DNA of 64,000 nucleotides from Adiantum capillus-veneris (GCA_014529385.2 CM043942.1:54376647-54440646); one strand, 5' to 3'. Shown: positions 9,135 to 18,926, numbered from the stretch's first letter. The notes: a model not told the origin generated them from the letters alone. A program made the numbers and translations.

Positions 9135-9836
9135 TTGGAAGGAATAAGCGGGGGCAATTTTTTAACTTGTTACTTCTATTCTTCCAATTCCGACAGTTCA
9201 GAAGACAGGCCGGAAGCGGAAACAAGCCAGCAGCCCGCCGAACAAGGCTCGACGCCGACAGAGAATTTATCGTTTCCTCCTCCTCCATCATCTTCGGGGG
9301 CGCCGTTATGGGAAGAGGAGTTTGGAGGGGATACTCGTGAAATCAAGGATGACAACTCCACTCCAGAAGGAGACAAGGCCGGACACGAATTGAGCTCAGG
9401 GCCGTCAAGCGAAGTTGAGGGAAGCCCTTCGTCATCGAAGAACAGGAAGGAGGAGGGTACTAGCGAGGCTCCCGAGACTAGCGAGGCAAAGAGCCAGAGC
9501 CCCTTTCTTGACAACAAGAAGAGGAGCTGCTTTCCAAGCTGGATCACCTTGCACAATCACAAGTGCCTAAACGTTCTTGGTGGAACCGGGTTTTGTGTTT
9601 CTGTAGGGGACCAAAACCGGAGGAAGACACTCCTTCCGGAAATGAAGGGAACGGTCAGGATACTGGGTCGGGCGATAATGACCCCGGAGAATAGGAAGCA
9701 CTGGGGGGAATTTCCTGGCTTTGCCCCTTCCTGCTTCCCGAAAAAGAGAATGGCAAGGATGAACCCGAGAATGAGAAAAGGAGCAGCAGTAGGTATTGGA
9801 AACGTATTTAGTCCTTTGACAAGCCCTGTGGCGTGA
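9135..9836 (+). CDS. orf233, chimeric ORF ending in an atp9 piece
   Basis: Most of this frame is an unrecognised hydrophilic protein rich in Ser, Glu, Pro and Gly (SSNSDSSEDRPEAETSQQPA, PPPPSSSGAPLWEEEFGG). Its last ~19 codons are the atp9 segment [18 protein letters not shown], stopping at the TGA that in genuine atp9 is edited to Arg. It is therefore an in-frame fusion of unknown sequence to a membrane-subunit fragment, the kind of chimeric mitochondrial ORF seen in cytoplasmic male sterility of seed plants. The first codons are uncertain. The linker resembles family B linkers in composition only. Whether it is expressed is unknown. Confidence 0.5.
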   Translation: MEGISGGNFLTCYFYSSNSDSSEDRPEAETSQQPAEQGSTPTENLSFPPPPSSSGAPLWEEEFGGDTREIKDDNSTPEGDKAGHELSSGPSSEVEGSPSSSKNRKEEGTSEAPETSEAKSQSPFLDNKKRSCFPSWITLHNHKCLNVLGGTGFCVSVGDQNRRKTLLPEMKGTVRILGRAIMTPENRKHWGEFPGFAPSCFPKKRMARMNPRMRKGAAVGIGNVFSPLTSPVA

Positions 9837-9943
9837 AATCTATCATTAGCCAAACAATTATTCGGTCTCCAGGCTTTGCCTTAACAAAAGCTATTGCCCT
9901 GTTTGCTTTGATGATGGCCTTTTCGATATTCTTCGTATTTTAA
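9780..9943 (+). pseudogene. atp9: atp9 3' fragment with internal deletion
   Basis: [10 protein letters not shown] ... SPVA, then TGA (Arg in relatives), NLSLAKQLFG, then about 7 bases are missing and the frame shifts to GFALTKAIALFALMMAFSIF and TAA 9941-9943. Complete atp9 copies lie in the tandem array. This copy is closer to the usual plant C-terminus (FSIFFVF) than the array copies (FSILFVS), so it is an independent remnant. Confidence 0.85.
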
Positions 9944-10022
9944 GGAAATCAATAAACAACCCTGAAGATAAGTCTAGATAAATAACGGTTACTTCGGGGT
10001 GGCCTTTGCTTTGGTCACCCCC

Positions 10023-10093
10023 AACTAGGTAACATAATGGTAATGCGTTGGACTTACAGTCCTAGAATGATGGGTTCGACTCCATCCCCAGTT
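10023..10093 (+). tRNA. tRNA-like sequence, possibly tRNA-Val (UAC)
   Basis: AACTAGG pairs with CCCAGTT apart from one A-C mismatch. The anticodon loop would be CTTACAG (anticodon TAC), and a T-arm GATGG...CCATC closes an 8-nt loop instead of 7. The oversized T-loop and weak D-arm mean it could be a decayed tRNA. Confidence 0.45.
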
Positions 10094-10339
10094 TTTTTTA
10101 AGTAAACCCACTGTGGCATGACGGTACATGACAAGGGACCCTAGCTTAGAATGCAATGGATGTATGTGGGTTCCCCCCAGCTACCTACTCCTTTTGCTAG
10201 GGATTTGGACACGCGAGGAGGAGGCTCTGTTGCTAGCCTTATTGACATAGAGCTACTGCCTTGGCAAGAGCTGCTGTCTTCGCTATGTCAACCGTGCATA
10301 AAGAAATGCCATAAACGTTGAAAACAAAGAAATTGCTAG

Positions 10340-10398
10340 AAGAATGTCGATTGATTCTACGACGTAAACGAATCATGATAATTCGTTGCAACTTGAAG
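10340..10398 (+). pseudogene. rpl36: Plastid rpl36 scrap
   Basis: TGTCGATTGATTCTACGACG then TAAACGAATCATGATAATTC and GTTGCAA match the middle of plastid rpl36 ([18 protein letters not shown]). The same segment lies complete in each tandem unit (for example 38767-38880). Only ~55 bp are present. Confidence 0.7.
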
Positions 10399-10599
10399 TC
10401 CCGCCTTGGCAACCGCTACGTAGCATCCCAGGTTCAGTAAGCACATAGACTCTTAACAAGCTATGGGGCCGGATCATGTTAAGATGAAATGCCATTTGAC
10501 CTCAGGTGCTGGCAAGGGCATCTAGCCAATGCCTTCCTGGCATGCGTGAATGCTGGGTTGTGAAATTAATCGTTTAAATGCAGAAGCCAACGATAGCAC

Positions 10600-10720
10600 T
10601 ATGACTACGAGATTAGGTCAGGCCCAAGGATTCCTCCCTTTACCGCGTCCTTTTCTATCTATCTATCACGGATTACCCTTTTAGCATTTGACCATGCCTA
10701 TCTATTCGTAGCGTCTTAAA
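10600..10720. repeat. Dispersed direct repeat with about 25755-25835
   Basis: Both places share ACTACGA, AGGTCAGGCCCAAGGAT or CCAGGCCCAATGAT, TCTATCTATCACG and GACCATGCCTATCTATTCGT (one base different), with insertions between the blocks. Confidence 0.7.
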
Positions 10721-10892
10721 AGAGCTTTCGAAAGAATAGTCGTTTAATTTGTTTTTTTGGATTCGTCCGGAGAGAAGCAGTTAGTCGATTTACGCGTGCC
10801 GACCTTTTTTTAGAGCTTCGGTTCTTCCGCCTGAGCATCAGTGGAATAAGGACTACATGGCGCTAGCCACACAAATTCTTTGCTTTAAAAGA

Positions 10893-11035
10893 AAAGTTTT
10901 GTTTGCCTATATGATACGTGTTGCACATGAAACGAGGGCGGGGGCGTAGTTTAATCGGTAGAACGCATGTTTTGCAAGCATGAAGTTATTGGTTCAAGTC
11001 CGATCGTCTCCATTCGTATACAGATTAGCACATTA
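10893..11035. repeat. Inverted repeat partner of 5885-6022
   Basis: Contains trnA-UGC copy 2 with its flanks GATACGTGTTGCACATGAAA and GTATACAGATTAGCA; reverse-complement partner of the first trnA locus. Confidence 0.85.
10940..11011 (+). tRNA. trnA-UGC: tRNA-Ala (UGC), copy 2
   Basis: Same cloverleaf as copy 1 with two substitutions: GTTTAATC instead of GTTCAATC in the D-arm, and ATTGG instead of ATCGG in the T-stem. The latter makes a T-C pair against CCGAT, so this copy may be the less stable one. Confidence 0.88.
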
Positions 11036-11105
11036 AATTTATAACTAGGCTAGGAAATTCAAATTGTAATGAAAACTTCCCTGTTGCCTGGAGCCCAGCA
11101 CTACA

Positions 11106-11530
11106 TTGGCCGGGACGCCTTACCCCTTGGCACGGCACCTTAAGCTAGGGAAAACCCGGCTAACCGCCACCCCGAGTCGCTGCCGGGGCCTGGTCAAGCG
11201 ACTCAACGACGAGTGCACAGCGGCAGTTAATGCATGCTACATGCTCTATAGGCTCTTCTGGCCAAGGGAAAGCACCTACTTTAACCAAAAGAGCTCAGTA
11301 CGGCACCTGTTCGCTACCACCTATACAGAATCGGTGGGTTACCCGCTTTAGGCTGTAGCCGAAGAACAGGCGGGGGGCTGCTACCATAGCCAATCTAAGG
11401 CGCGACCTTGAGGGGGTTCTAAGGGCGGCAATTGACCGTTTAATCCTCTTAGAGGAACTCTCCCTGAGCAAGGTAGACATGGTGGCTTGCCACACTGGCA
11501 TATACGCCGGGCCCTCTAAAGCACCCGAGA
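11106..11530 (+). other. Coding-like region in two frames, unidentified
   Basis: 11106-11351 is an open frame of 81 codons (RGLVKRLNDECTAAVNACYM). After its stop a second frame from about 11385 reads NLRRDLEGVLRAAIDRLILL then SLSKVDMVACHTGIYAG and ends at TAG near 11534. Both have natural amino-acid composition, and the region is GC-richer than its surroundings. It may be a frameshifted foreign gene, but I cannot name it. Confidence 0.35.
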
Positions 11531-11643
11531 CATAGGAAGCCTACATATCAGGGTCCCCTTCCCTATGTGAGTACATATTCCTTTGATGGGCTAGACATTT
11601 CGACTGCCCAAACCCAAAGCTCAAGCGCTGGCATTCATAAGGG

Positions 11644-11844
11644 TCAGTTTGCTTGCTGTTTTAGAAACGAAAAAGTTTTCTTGTCGAAGAGTATCTCAAG
11701 GATCGAAGAGTTTACATCTTTTCTTAATTCTTCACGAAAGTCGAAACCGTATTTTTCTAGGGCTATAGCGGGATTGGGCTTATTTTGCTTTCGTTGAAGT
11801 AATTGTTTTTCTATTTGTCTTAATCGTCGGCTTGGTCTATGCAT
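11644..11844 (-). CDS. orf66, hypothetical basic helical protein
   Basis: RRLRQIEKQLLQRKQ, then FDFREELRKDVNSSILEILF. Strongly helical and charged, with no stop for 66 codons. No family recognised; may be a fragment. Confidence 0.3.
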   Translation of the reverse strand: MHRPSRRLRQIEKQLLQRKQNKPNPAIALEKYGFDFREELRKDVNSSILEILFDKKTFSFLKQQAN

Positions 11845-11946
11845 GGCGAAAAGAGTTATTTTGCCGCGTGGCTTCTCATCTAGTTAAATAACAACACTTT
11901 AAAAACAAAGCCTATATCGTAACTATACGTCCCGTTAGATCTTAAA

Positions 11947-12146
11947 NNNNNNNNNNNNNNNNNNNNNNNNNNNNNNNNNNNNNNNNNNNNNNNNNNNNNN
12001 NNNNNNNNNNNNNNNNNNNNNNNNNNNNNNNNNNNNNNNNNNNNNNNNNNNNNNNNNNNNNNNNNNNNNNNNNNNNNNNNNNNNNNNNNNNNNNNNNNNN
12101 NNNNNNNNNNNNNNNNNNNNNNNNNNNNNNNNNNNNNNNNNNNNNN
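11947..12146. other. Assembly gap, 200 N
   Basis: Exactly 200 N: a scaffolding placeholder of unknown true length. Features next to it may be truncated and synteny across it is not proven. Confidence 0.99.
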
Positions 12147-12740
12147 CGCCGTGTTACACGTAAGTAGGGTCTAAGGTTGTATAACATAGTGACGACTCTT
12201 GTCCTAAGCGTAGTATGCGATTAGGCCATGCCAATACGATTTCAGCGGCTTCGCGCCTACGTATGCCCTGTTACGTGTTATCGCTTCCTTCAAAAAGGCT
12301 TGTATTTTCTCTAGGTTCGAAGCAACACAAAAACAAGCCACCTATGTAAGATTCAGCTTGCCAAGTTTAAGTTTACGTTCTTTGAGCTAACCTCGTTCCC
12401 TTATTAAGCTACTGCAAGGCAGCTAATAAAGCAGCAAATTGCTAATCTATCAATCAATACATGGAAAGTGGCAGCTTGGACAGTCAGCTTCATGCAGCAA
12501 CATAAAACGGGATGGTCACGATGGGCAGCCTGTAGCCGCAATGGGGCTTAGTTGGAGAGTTAGAAGCGGATAGCTTTCGGTATAGCGTTTCGCTATTCTT
12601 GCATAAGTGTTGTTTTCTCTACATCCTTCATTAGGGTTTTTTGCTCATTAGGCGAATGTGCTTCTAGACAACGCGCTGAGCTAGAGGCATACGTTTCTGA
12701 CTTCGAGATGGCATGATTCACTTTTTTTGCCAAGCTTTTC
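12147..12740. other. No gene recognised
   Basis: Short open frames only. I see no tRNA, no known mitochondrial or plastid gene and no obvious repeat. Confidence 0.4.
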
Positions 12741-12743
12741 ACG

Positions 12744-13022
12744 CTACAGGGGCTGGGCCCCAGACCAGTAGATCTGGGCCAAGACAGGATTTTTGGGGAG
12801 AAGGCACTTAAAAAAATCCAATACATACAAGAACTTTAAAAAAGACCGAGGATATAATATCTTTAAGCCAATCTGCCAAAGTGGGAGGGTCCCTTCCCAG
12901 TCAGGCACTGAATCACTTGAACCTGAGCTACTGCCCGGAGCAGGTTCTTGTGGAACTCCCTTCGAATTGTTAGTAAAGACTAGGGAATTAGAGGACTCTG
13001 CCTGTGGCCTTTCCGTAGGCAT
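12744..13022 (-). pseudogene. Family B remnant: linker plus C-terminal membrane segment
   Basis: The minus-strand frame has a hydrophilic linker rich in Ser, Pro, Gly and Glu (PGSSSGSSDSVPDWEG) followed by a hydrophobic part (FLKFLYVLDFFKCLL). This matches the C-terminal half of family B proteins such as the ORF at 26661-27458. Upstream on the same strand, hydrophobic codons (FLILMFICFA) lie immediately before the linker, which suggests that the coiled-coil part was deleted. Function is unknown; probably a remnant. Confidence 0.4.
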
Positions 13023-13590
13023 CGGCGGAGTTTTTGAGCGTTCTGCACGCGAAGCAAATAAACATGAGAATAAGGAAAAAAGCTAATCCATTAGAAAAAG
13101 GTTTCTATTTGATTTGTTTTACCGATATTTCTGGCATTTCAATTTAATTTTCATTGCCTCAGGCAGGATAGCGAATAATCTTACTTTACTAGCGGCCTTT
13201 AACTTGCTTGATAAACCAACGGAGCTTTAGATGTCAGCGTCCCAAGCAAGGACTACAACGAGCCATGCCCGTGTCATTAACGGCCAGACTCCTATACATA
13301 GTGACTCTACACCGTTTAAGGTATAAAGTTAACTGTAGATAGCCCGACTTACAGCTTATAACATAAAACTTCCTAAATGCCAGCCAAAAACGAATAGGCA
13401 AAGCACTGTCAGACTATTTGAATTGCTTTAATATGCTAAAATAAAGCAGAAAATAAGGAAAAAAAAAGTAAATAGGGACGAAAAAAGTTTTACACACAGC
13501 GCTTACTAATCCATCGCACCTACTAACGATTAATTATTAGTTAATGCGTTTACTTTGGTAAGTATTTGTATTAAACATTCACAAATTAAA

Positions 13591-13707
13591 ATGGTTGAAG
13601 CATTACTATCTGGAATCGTGTTAGGCTTAATTCCGATAACCCTAGCTAGATTTTTTGTAACTGCATACTTGTAATACCGACAGAGTAACCAATTAAATAT
13701 TCGATGA
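13591..13707 (+). pseudogene. petG: Plastid petG, complete, one editable stop
   Basis: [19 protein letters not shown] then F.VTAYL, TAA, YR......QLNI: the whole 37-residue PetG, a small subunit of the plastid cytochrome b6f complex. The in-frame TAA corresponds to the Gln of AYLQYRRG and would be CAA after U-to-C editing. Together with trnW on the opposite strand ~235 bp downstream this preserves the plastid order petG-trnW, so both came in one transfer. The gene has no role in mitochondria. Confidence 0.88.
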
Positions 13708-13941
13708 AATTTAGTTAAGAATCGTCCTACCTAAGATAAGATTTTGATATTGGGAAGGGGGAAGGATTTAAAAGATATCTGTCGAATCCTCCCCCTACCT
13801 CCTCGCCTCTTCTCTGTCCAAAAAAGTATTTCAGGAAACAAATAGCAGATGTGCCGCTTTTCTAACGACGAAAATTAATTCTATTCCTATTTCAATTTTA
13901 ATGTGTACCGCTTAAGCAATCCTTGGGTAGGTAAGAAAAAA

Positions 13942-14015
13942 CACGCCCTGTAGGATTCGAACCTACGACATCGGGTTTTGGAGACCCACGTTCTACCAAA
14001 CTAAACTAAAGGCGC
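13942..14015 (-). tRNA. trnW-CCA: tRNA-Trp (CCA), plastid-like
   Basis: Anticodon loop CTCCAAA (CCA), stem GTGGG...CCCGA, T-arm GTAGGTTCGAATCCTAC. The body closely resembles plastid trnW, and it lies opposite petG as in plastids. Plastid-derived trnW is known to serve in plant mitochondria, so it may be functional. Confidence 0.85.
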
Positions 14016-14126
14016 CCCCTCCTAACCTAAAAGGAGTCACTTCCATCTCCGAAGTAAAAGTTACAGCCAAGGAAGTAGCGACAATATATTTGTATTCGTT
14101 GCAGTTTTTTTTTACAACCCATTTGA

Positions 14127-14513
14127 TCAATGGGAATAAAGGTCTGTGGCAAAATCCAGCCATAGCATCAAAGTATAATTAATAAAATATTCCTCAGTTG
14201 GGCTCATGATCCGAAGCGGCTCACTGACACTAAGATTGCTGTCTTTACTAGCGCCCCCTAGATCAGATCTAGAGGAGTGATTTCTGTCTCCTGTCGTACT
14301 CTGCGGTTGTCCTTTGAATTTCACTGTCTTTGCACGTAACTGCCCCTGCTCTTCCACTGAATTGCCTTTTTGTGTCAATTGTATAAACCCATATTTACGC
14401 CTAACTTGATCAGAATACAAGTCAAACATAAACTTTTCCGACCGTTTCAAGTGAATAACCCGTTCATTTAACAGATTCACTTGTTCCCTTAAATGAGCGC
14501 TTTCGTTCTTCAA
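14127..14513 (-). CDS. Family B member, truncated: coiled coil, linker, hydrophobic end
   Basis: 128 codons. Residues 1-45 are a heptad-like coiled coil (REQVNLLNERVIHLKRSEKF). Residues 55-100 are a Ser/Gly/Asp linker, and the end EEYFINYTLMLWLDFA is moderately hydrophobic. The order matches the full-length family B proteins at 26661-27458 and 54968-55459, but the N-terminal membrane segment is missing, so the frame is probably a truncated copy. Function is unknown. Confidence 0.4.
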   Translation of the reverse strand: MKNESAHLREQVNLLNERVIHLKRSEKFMFDLYSDQVRRKYGFIQLTQKGNSVEEQGQLRAKTVKFKGQPQSTTGDRNHSSRSDLGGASKDSNLSVSEPLRIMSPTEEYFINYTLMLWLDFATDLYSH

Positions 14514-14519
14514 TCCTTA

Positions 14520-15900
14520 GTCGAAATGATGGCAAAGAAGTTATAAAAAATGCCACTGTTAGTGGTAGTAACTACGAAGGGCAAGGTAATAATGCCACTG
14601 CCACTATTAGTGGTTAGGACTACAAAGCGAGGTTACCGGCAAGGACTGCGAACACTACCTTATGAAACCTTCCCTAACCATCTTACGGACCTACCCTCTG
14701 GAAAGGGAGTAGCCGGCGATCAGTTCAAGCCTACACGAGTGTAGGTTGCCTTGTTTCCTTCCCTCGATGTCGCTTTCTGTTCCGCAAAAAAAAACAAACT
14801 AAATAGAATGCAAGAATTCGATCTCCATGTTGCACCAAGTTACTCACGGCCCAGACCCCTACCGTTGAATGAAGCGACAAACAACTCGTTCAATCGTCGG
14901 CGCCGGGTTCCGGTTCTCTAACCAAACTAAAGGTAGTTTGCGTGCGTGGTAATGGATGGCAAAACTTATTCTCTCTCAACAAGAATCTCTTGTGCTTCGG
15001 TCTTGGATTTGAATATAGCAAGTTAAACGTTAACTAACGGTCTTTGATAGCTTAGCGAGTGTGTTTTTGGCCTGCAAACTACCTATAGGTTAGATAATTT
15101 CTTTTGAAAGATGGATAAAGTAGTTCCAGTTTTGCCCTGAGCATCCACGATAACTGATATGGTAGCTCCGCTTCCGCAGAGTGGGTTCGATGATTCATCA
15201 TCAGATTGAAAAATCGACAATCAACGTTAAGAGGTCAAGTATCCCACCTGGCCAGTTATGACCAAAGGCGTTGAACCTTCCAATAACATACAATGGCAAC
15301 AGATAAGTAGCGAATAGGATCAAAGAACCGCATCTGCCTTGCAAAACAAATAAAACCAAAATGTGGCCTTGAATTGACGAGCATAAATGCATGCCAAAAA
15401 GAGTCTTTTGAGCCTTTTAGTTGCCCTTACTGTGGCAGCCACGGGCTTTAGCAAGGGATAGCAACAAAAGGGGTACAAACAAAAGTGACGAAAGTAAGAG
15501 TGCAAGTAAAGTCCCTATCCCTATGGTTAGTTCTATTCTGAAAAAACTACGACTCGGAAAAAAGGAGATAGCTAATCCACAACCTTAGCTGATTTAGCCT
15601 CAAGTAACTTTAGTTAACGAATTAGTAACTGAAGTAACCACCAACCCTATCAGTCGAATGGGATGATTGCAGGATTGCTGATATTTATTGCAGTCTGTGC
15701 TATCGCAAATGATACAATCTATCGGCTTTACAGTGTGATAGACGAAGCCGTTAAGTCCACTGTGTTTTCGATCTCAATAGCCTCGACTTGCCAGATCTAG
15801 CCGATGCGGCGACGTCAACCTGGTGGTCCTAAGCTGATGGGCGATCCTAACGGTTCCCTTTTCCATTCCCTTTCACGCAAGCACGGTTGTAATTTATGTG
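14520..15900. other. No recognised gene; short repeats
   Basis: 14550-14620 holds a small imperfect repeat (ATGCCACTGTTAGTGGTAGT). 14903-14950 (TTCCGGTTCTCTAACCAAAC then TAAAGGTAGTTTGCGTG) recurs at 19448-19484. A minus-strand frame at 15201-15392 is hydrophobic (LILFATYLLPLYVIGRFNA) and could be a membrane-protein piece, not identified. Confidence 0.4.
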
Positions 15901-16559
15901 TTTTTTTAATTTCTTTTTCTATCTTGATTTTTCTCTTTTCTTATCATATTTTCTTTCATTTTATTTATTAAAATTTAAATTATCATGCCGAAGCAAATGG
16001 GACAGGAAGTCGATCTAGGAAAGTTCAACCTCCCGATGATGATGAAAGTGACACTATTTTCGATGAAAATGACACTACTTTTGTTTTGGATCCCTTTCAT
16101 TTTCATTTTCATGTTTTCATCTTTTTACAAGCTCCCATGGATATTAAGATAAGAACAGACCTTATAACGAAAAACAAAACAAAAATAAAAGAAAGCAAAA
16201 CGAGCTTTGGTTAATCATTCCCCAGTGTGATCTGTTAGTCCCAAGCAATATCCGCGGAATGACCCGCACTACTAATGACGCGAACTCTAACCAGAAACAG
16301 ACAAAAAAACAGAGATCGTTAGTTGCCACGTCAATAGCTGGGATGTTCAGCCAACTCTCAGGCCTTGATTTAATAGAAAGGTAGCTACCCTCGAAGCCAC
16401 AAAAGCAAAAGGCCTAGAGCACACATAGGACGAACAATGAATGAGTGTAAGCCTCGTTGCCCGACAATCGACGGTGCTGACTGCACCGAGGGACTCATTA
16501 TCGTAATAGCGGAAAAAGTAAGGCAGTGACAACTTGGGGATTGTCATTGAGCGTCCCTA

Positions 16560-17037
16560 GACGCCCAAGAAAAGTAAGTTATTGATGGCTCTTTCATTCT
16601 AGGTCTAGGACGAACCATTTACGCTTGCGGCATCTTCTACGAAGTGTAGCTCACGTCTAAGCATCCGGTTAGGGAACGGGGCAACGCCCATGAAGCTCCA
16701 GAAACGGAAGGCCTGCCTGGCTGTATGCTCTTAGAAAGAGGATTCTCCACCAAGCTCCAGGGCTAACATGGAGACCCATTGACTTTATTGATTATTAATT
16801 GTAAATAACAGCAAATCATATGTAAGGTAAAGGTATTTAAACTCGTGTTAAATCACTGTCTTAACTGTCTTTGTTTACAATTATAAGTAAAATCGTACTA
16901 TAGTTTAAAACGCCCGCCTTTCGCCATAGCTTAAAGAGAAGACGCTAACATGACGGGAAGAGCCGTATGAGATCATCAGTCTCATGTACGGTTCAGGAGC
17001 CAAGCTTATGCAGCAATGTCAGAGCTTAGGTTAACTA
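16560..17037 (+). other. 3' end of a group II intron in rps1
   Basis: 16960-16994 is a canonical group II domain V hairpin: GAGCCGTATGAGATCATCAG then TCTCATGTACGGTTC. A domain VI-like hairpin follows and the intron ends near 17037, directly before conserved rps1 codons. The position fits insertion around nucleotide 25 of rps1. I could not find the 5' splice site (GTGYG) or exon 1 just upstream, so the intron's left limit here is arbitrary. Exon 1 could be distant, giving trans-splicing, or lost. Confidence 0.75.
16960..16994 (+). ncRNA. Group II intron domain V
   Basis: Catalytic hairpin with paired arms GAGCCGTATGAGA and TCTCATGTACGGTTC around the loop TCATCAG. It is the only domain V I found on either strand. 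Confidence 0.9.
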
Positions 17038-17796
17038 CATAATTCCAGTTCCACTTTACTACGTGAAGGCGCTCTATAATATTTAGTAAAGCTATTGCGA
17101 TATGGAAATAAAAGGCATGATAGGGACAAGGGTTTAATCAAACTGTTACGCTCATCAAATATGATCTTGGTGAATACAGGACTGAAAACTCCTGTAATCC
17201 TTTTAAAACATGAAGTGACAGCAGAGGTGTCAATTACTGAATAAGCAAGGTATAATTTTGTTGGAATCGAAGATTCGAATCTAGAAAAAGTAGAAGTAAA
17301 GGAGCTTCATTTTTATGAACCAAGACTTCTTTTGCCAAAGCCGCGTAAACCGGGAATTATTTTGTCAAAACCATTGAACAAGAAAATAGTTTGGATTGAA
17401 CCAACTAAGATTTGGCGTGACTGTAACAAGGTCAAAGGGTTGATTTTCAATTTAATTAAGGGTGGGTATGCTGTAGTTATCGCAGGGCTCGTAGCTTTCC
17501 TTTTCAGAAGTCCCTCTTACAAACGCAACCGCAAGAAGAATAAAAAAAAGTTTCACCTCTCAAAAAAAAATCAATTTTCTAGAGGTAGATTCCATGAAAA
17601 CAAAAGCAAAAGCATAAAATCCAGGAACAAGGATCTAAAGTTTCGCAAAAACAGAAATAAGACATCCCGCAGGAGTAGGACATCCAAAATTCCAAACACG
17701 AATATAATAAGACGTAATACTGTGGTAAAAAATATTCGTGCTACGCTAGTTTTTAAAAGGGAAAAAGCACCAAAAAAGCCGCCAGCAGGCATTTAG
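17038..17796 (+). CDS. rps1: Mitochondrial ribosomal protein S1, exon 2
   Basis: Reading from the intron end: (H/Y)NSS..LLREGAL, then MILVNTGLKTPVILLKHE, ARYNFVGIED, YEPRLLLPKPRKPG, KKIVWIEPTKIWRD and KGGYAVVIAGLVAFL, the conserved blocks of plant mitochondrial RPS1 (an S1-domain protein of the small ribosomal subunit). TAA codons at the ALQ and TEQAR positions correspond to Gln and would need U-to-C editing. The CAT at 17038 would be edited to Tyr. The C-terminus (from about 17500) is very Lys/Arg-rich and variable, as in relatives. It ends at TAG 17794-17796. Exon 1 (about eight codons) is not visible nearby. Confidence 0.85.
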
Positions 17797-17997
17797 GCGC
17801 CGTCGCGTTTATTTACATAAGTATGTATGGAGCTTTTATGGAGTGGCTTCAAAAAAGATGCATGCAGAGTAAAATAGAATGACTAGGGCTATATTGGACA
17901 ACACAGCACATATTACTTCGTAAATTGCACGTAACATCTTCAAAGAACAAATAACAGGGATGGGGGCTTAATGAATCCTCCACCTCCGGCCGGGGCA

Positions 17998-18071
17998 GGG
18001 GAAATAGCTTAGTCGGTTAGAGTGCTGGTCTGTCACGCCAGAAGCCGCGGGTTCGAATCCCGTTTTCCCCG
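17998..18071 (+). tRNA. trnD-GUC: tRNA-Asp (GUC)
   Basis: Acceptor GGGGAAA/TTTCCCC, anticodon loop CTGTCAC (GTC), T-arm GCGGGTTCGAATCCCGT. 74 nt, well formed. Confidence 0.93.
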
Positions 18072-18170
18072 TTAGCATTATGCTAGTTAGGTTTGTTTTA
18101 AAAGTCAGAGTTGATGATATCGATGGAAAGGAAGCCTGACTACCTTTGCCCTTCGAGTAGAGCATGTAGC
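18062..18170. repeat. Inverted repeat with 29247-29358, includes trnD 3' end
   Basis: From the trnD 3' acceptor (GTTTTCCC) through AAAGTCAGAGTTGATGATAT and GGAAGCCTGACTACCTTTGC to GAGCATGTAGC. The reverse complement lies at 29247-29358. Confidence 0.9.
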
Positions 18171-18171
18171 G

Positions 18172-18665
18172 AAAAAACCTTGTCAGTCTCTACCTGTTTC
18201 GTTTGACCAGGCAAAGCAGTCAAGTGCTGCACCCGGCAATGATGATAGTCTAGTAGCCGGAAATACAGCTAGCCCACGTTTTAACTCAAGCAGCATAGGA
18301 CACGTAAACTCCCATGCGTGTAAATCAGCGAGGACCACTAAATGTTCCTGCAAGTTGTAGTCAATACCTAGTATGTAAGCCGTTACCTCAAACTTGGAGG
18401 TTAATTAAATAAAGGCAAAGTTGGGTTTTTTCGGTGTAGTTGTGAAATAGTCGACAGCTATAACGTTGCTATACAAAACTGTATGTAAGATTCCCACTTC
18501 ATACAAGTGAACTCTTCGTCATTTAATTATTGTTGAGAAGATAACTATTCTCAGTCATAACATAGAGTACAAAAAAAAAGAAAAGTGCGGGGAAAATAAA
18601 AAGACATCATGGACACCTTAGGCATTACTTCACTATTGCCCTTTTCTTCAGCTAAACGGGCATAT
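18172..18665. other. No gene recognised
   Basis: Mixed-composition sequence without long frames or RNA genes that I can identify. Confidence 0.45.
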
Positions 18666-18671
18666 CCCTAA

Positions 18672-18923
18672 TTGCGGATGTTTCCGATAGTCGTCTTATT
18701 TCTATGTTTGATAATATCAAAAAGGGAAAATCCCAATAAAAAACGGATTTTGTTCCAAGAAAGTAAAGGCTTAGACAAAGAAGCATTCGGGGGCAAAGAA
18801 GCTGGGGATATATTTAACCTTGAAGTATCTTCTAAAACCGTACTGTTAGAAGACAAAGAAGGTAAGGATGAAAAATGCTTATTTATTGTTAATAAAGAAG
18901 CTAAGGACTTATCTTTCGATTGA
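18672..18923 (+). CDS. orf83, hypothetical with hydrophobic leader
   Basis: A hydrophobic N-terminus (FPIVVLFLCLIIS) is followed by a charged body with repeated GxDKExxGxKEAG-like stretches. The last ~20 codons (CLFIVNKEAKDLSFD, then TGATCCTCAGCA) resemble 85-140 of the window, where orf113 sits. The layout (one hydrophobic segment, then a charged tail) recalls the N-terminal part of the unknown membrane-protein families of this window. Function is unknown. Confidence 0.35.
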   Translation: MRMFPIVVLFLCLIISKRENPNKKRILFQESKGLDKEAFGGKEAGDIFNLEVSSKTVLLEDKEGKDEKCLFIVNKEAKDLSFD

Positions 18924-18926
18924 TCC

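Noticed and set aside
9176-9853. Minus-strand ORFs of 126 and 98 codons
   Set aside because: Antisense of orf233 and the atp9 piece; the hydrophobic stretches come from the reversed atp9 sequence.
11106-11530. Possible mitovirus-like polymerase remnant
   Set aside because: The composition is protein-like, but I could not identify any polymerase motif, so no viral assignment is made.
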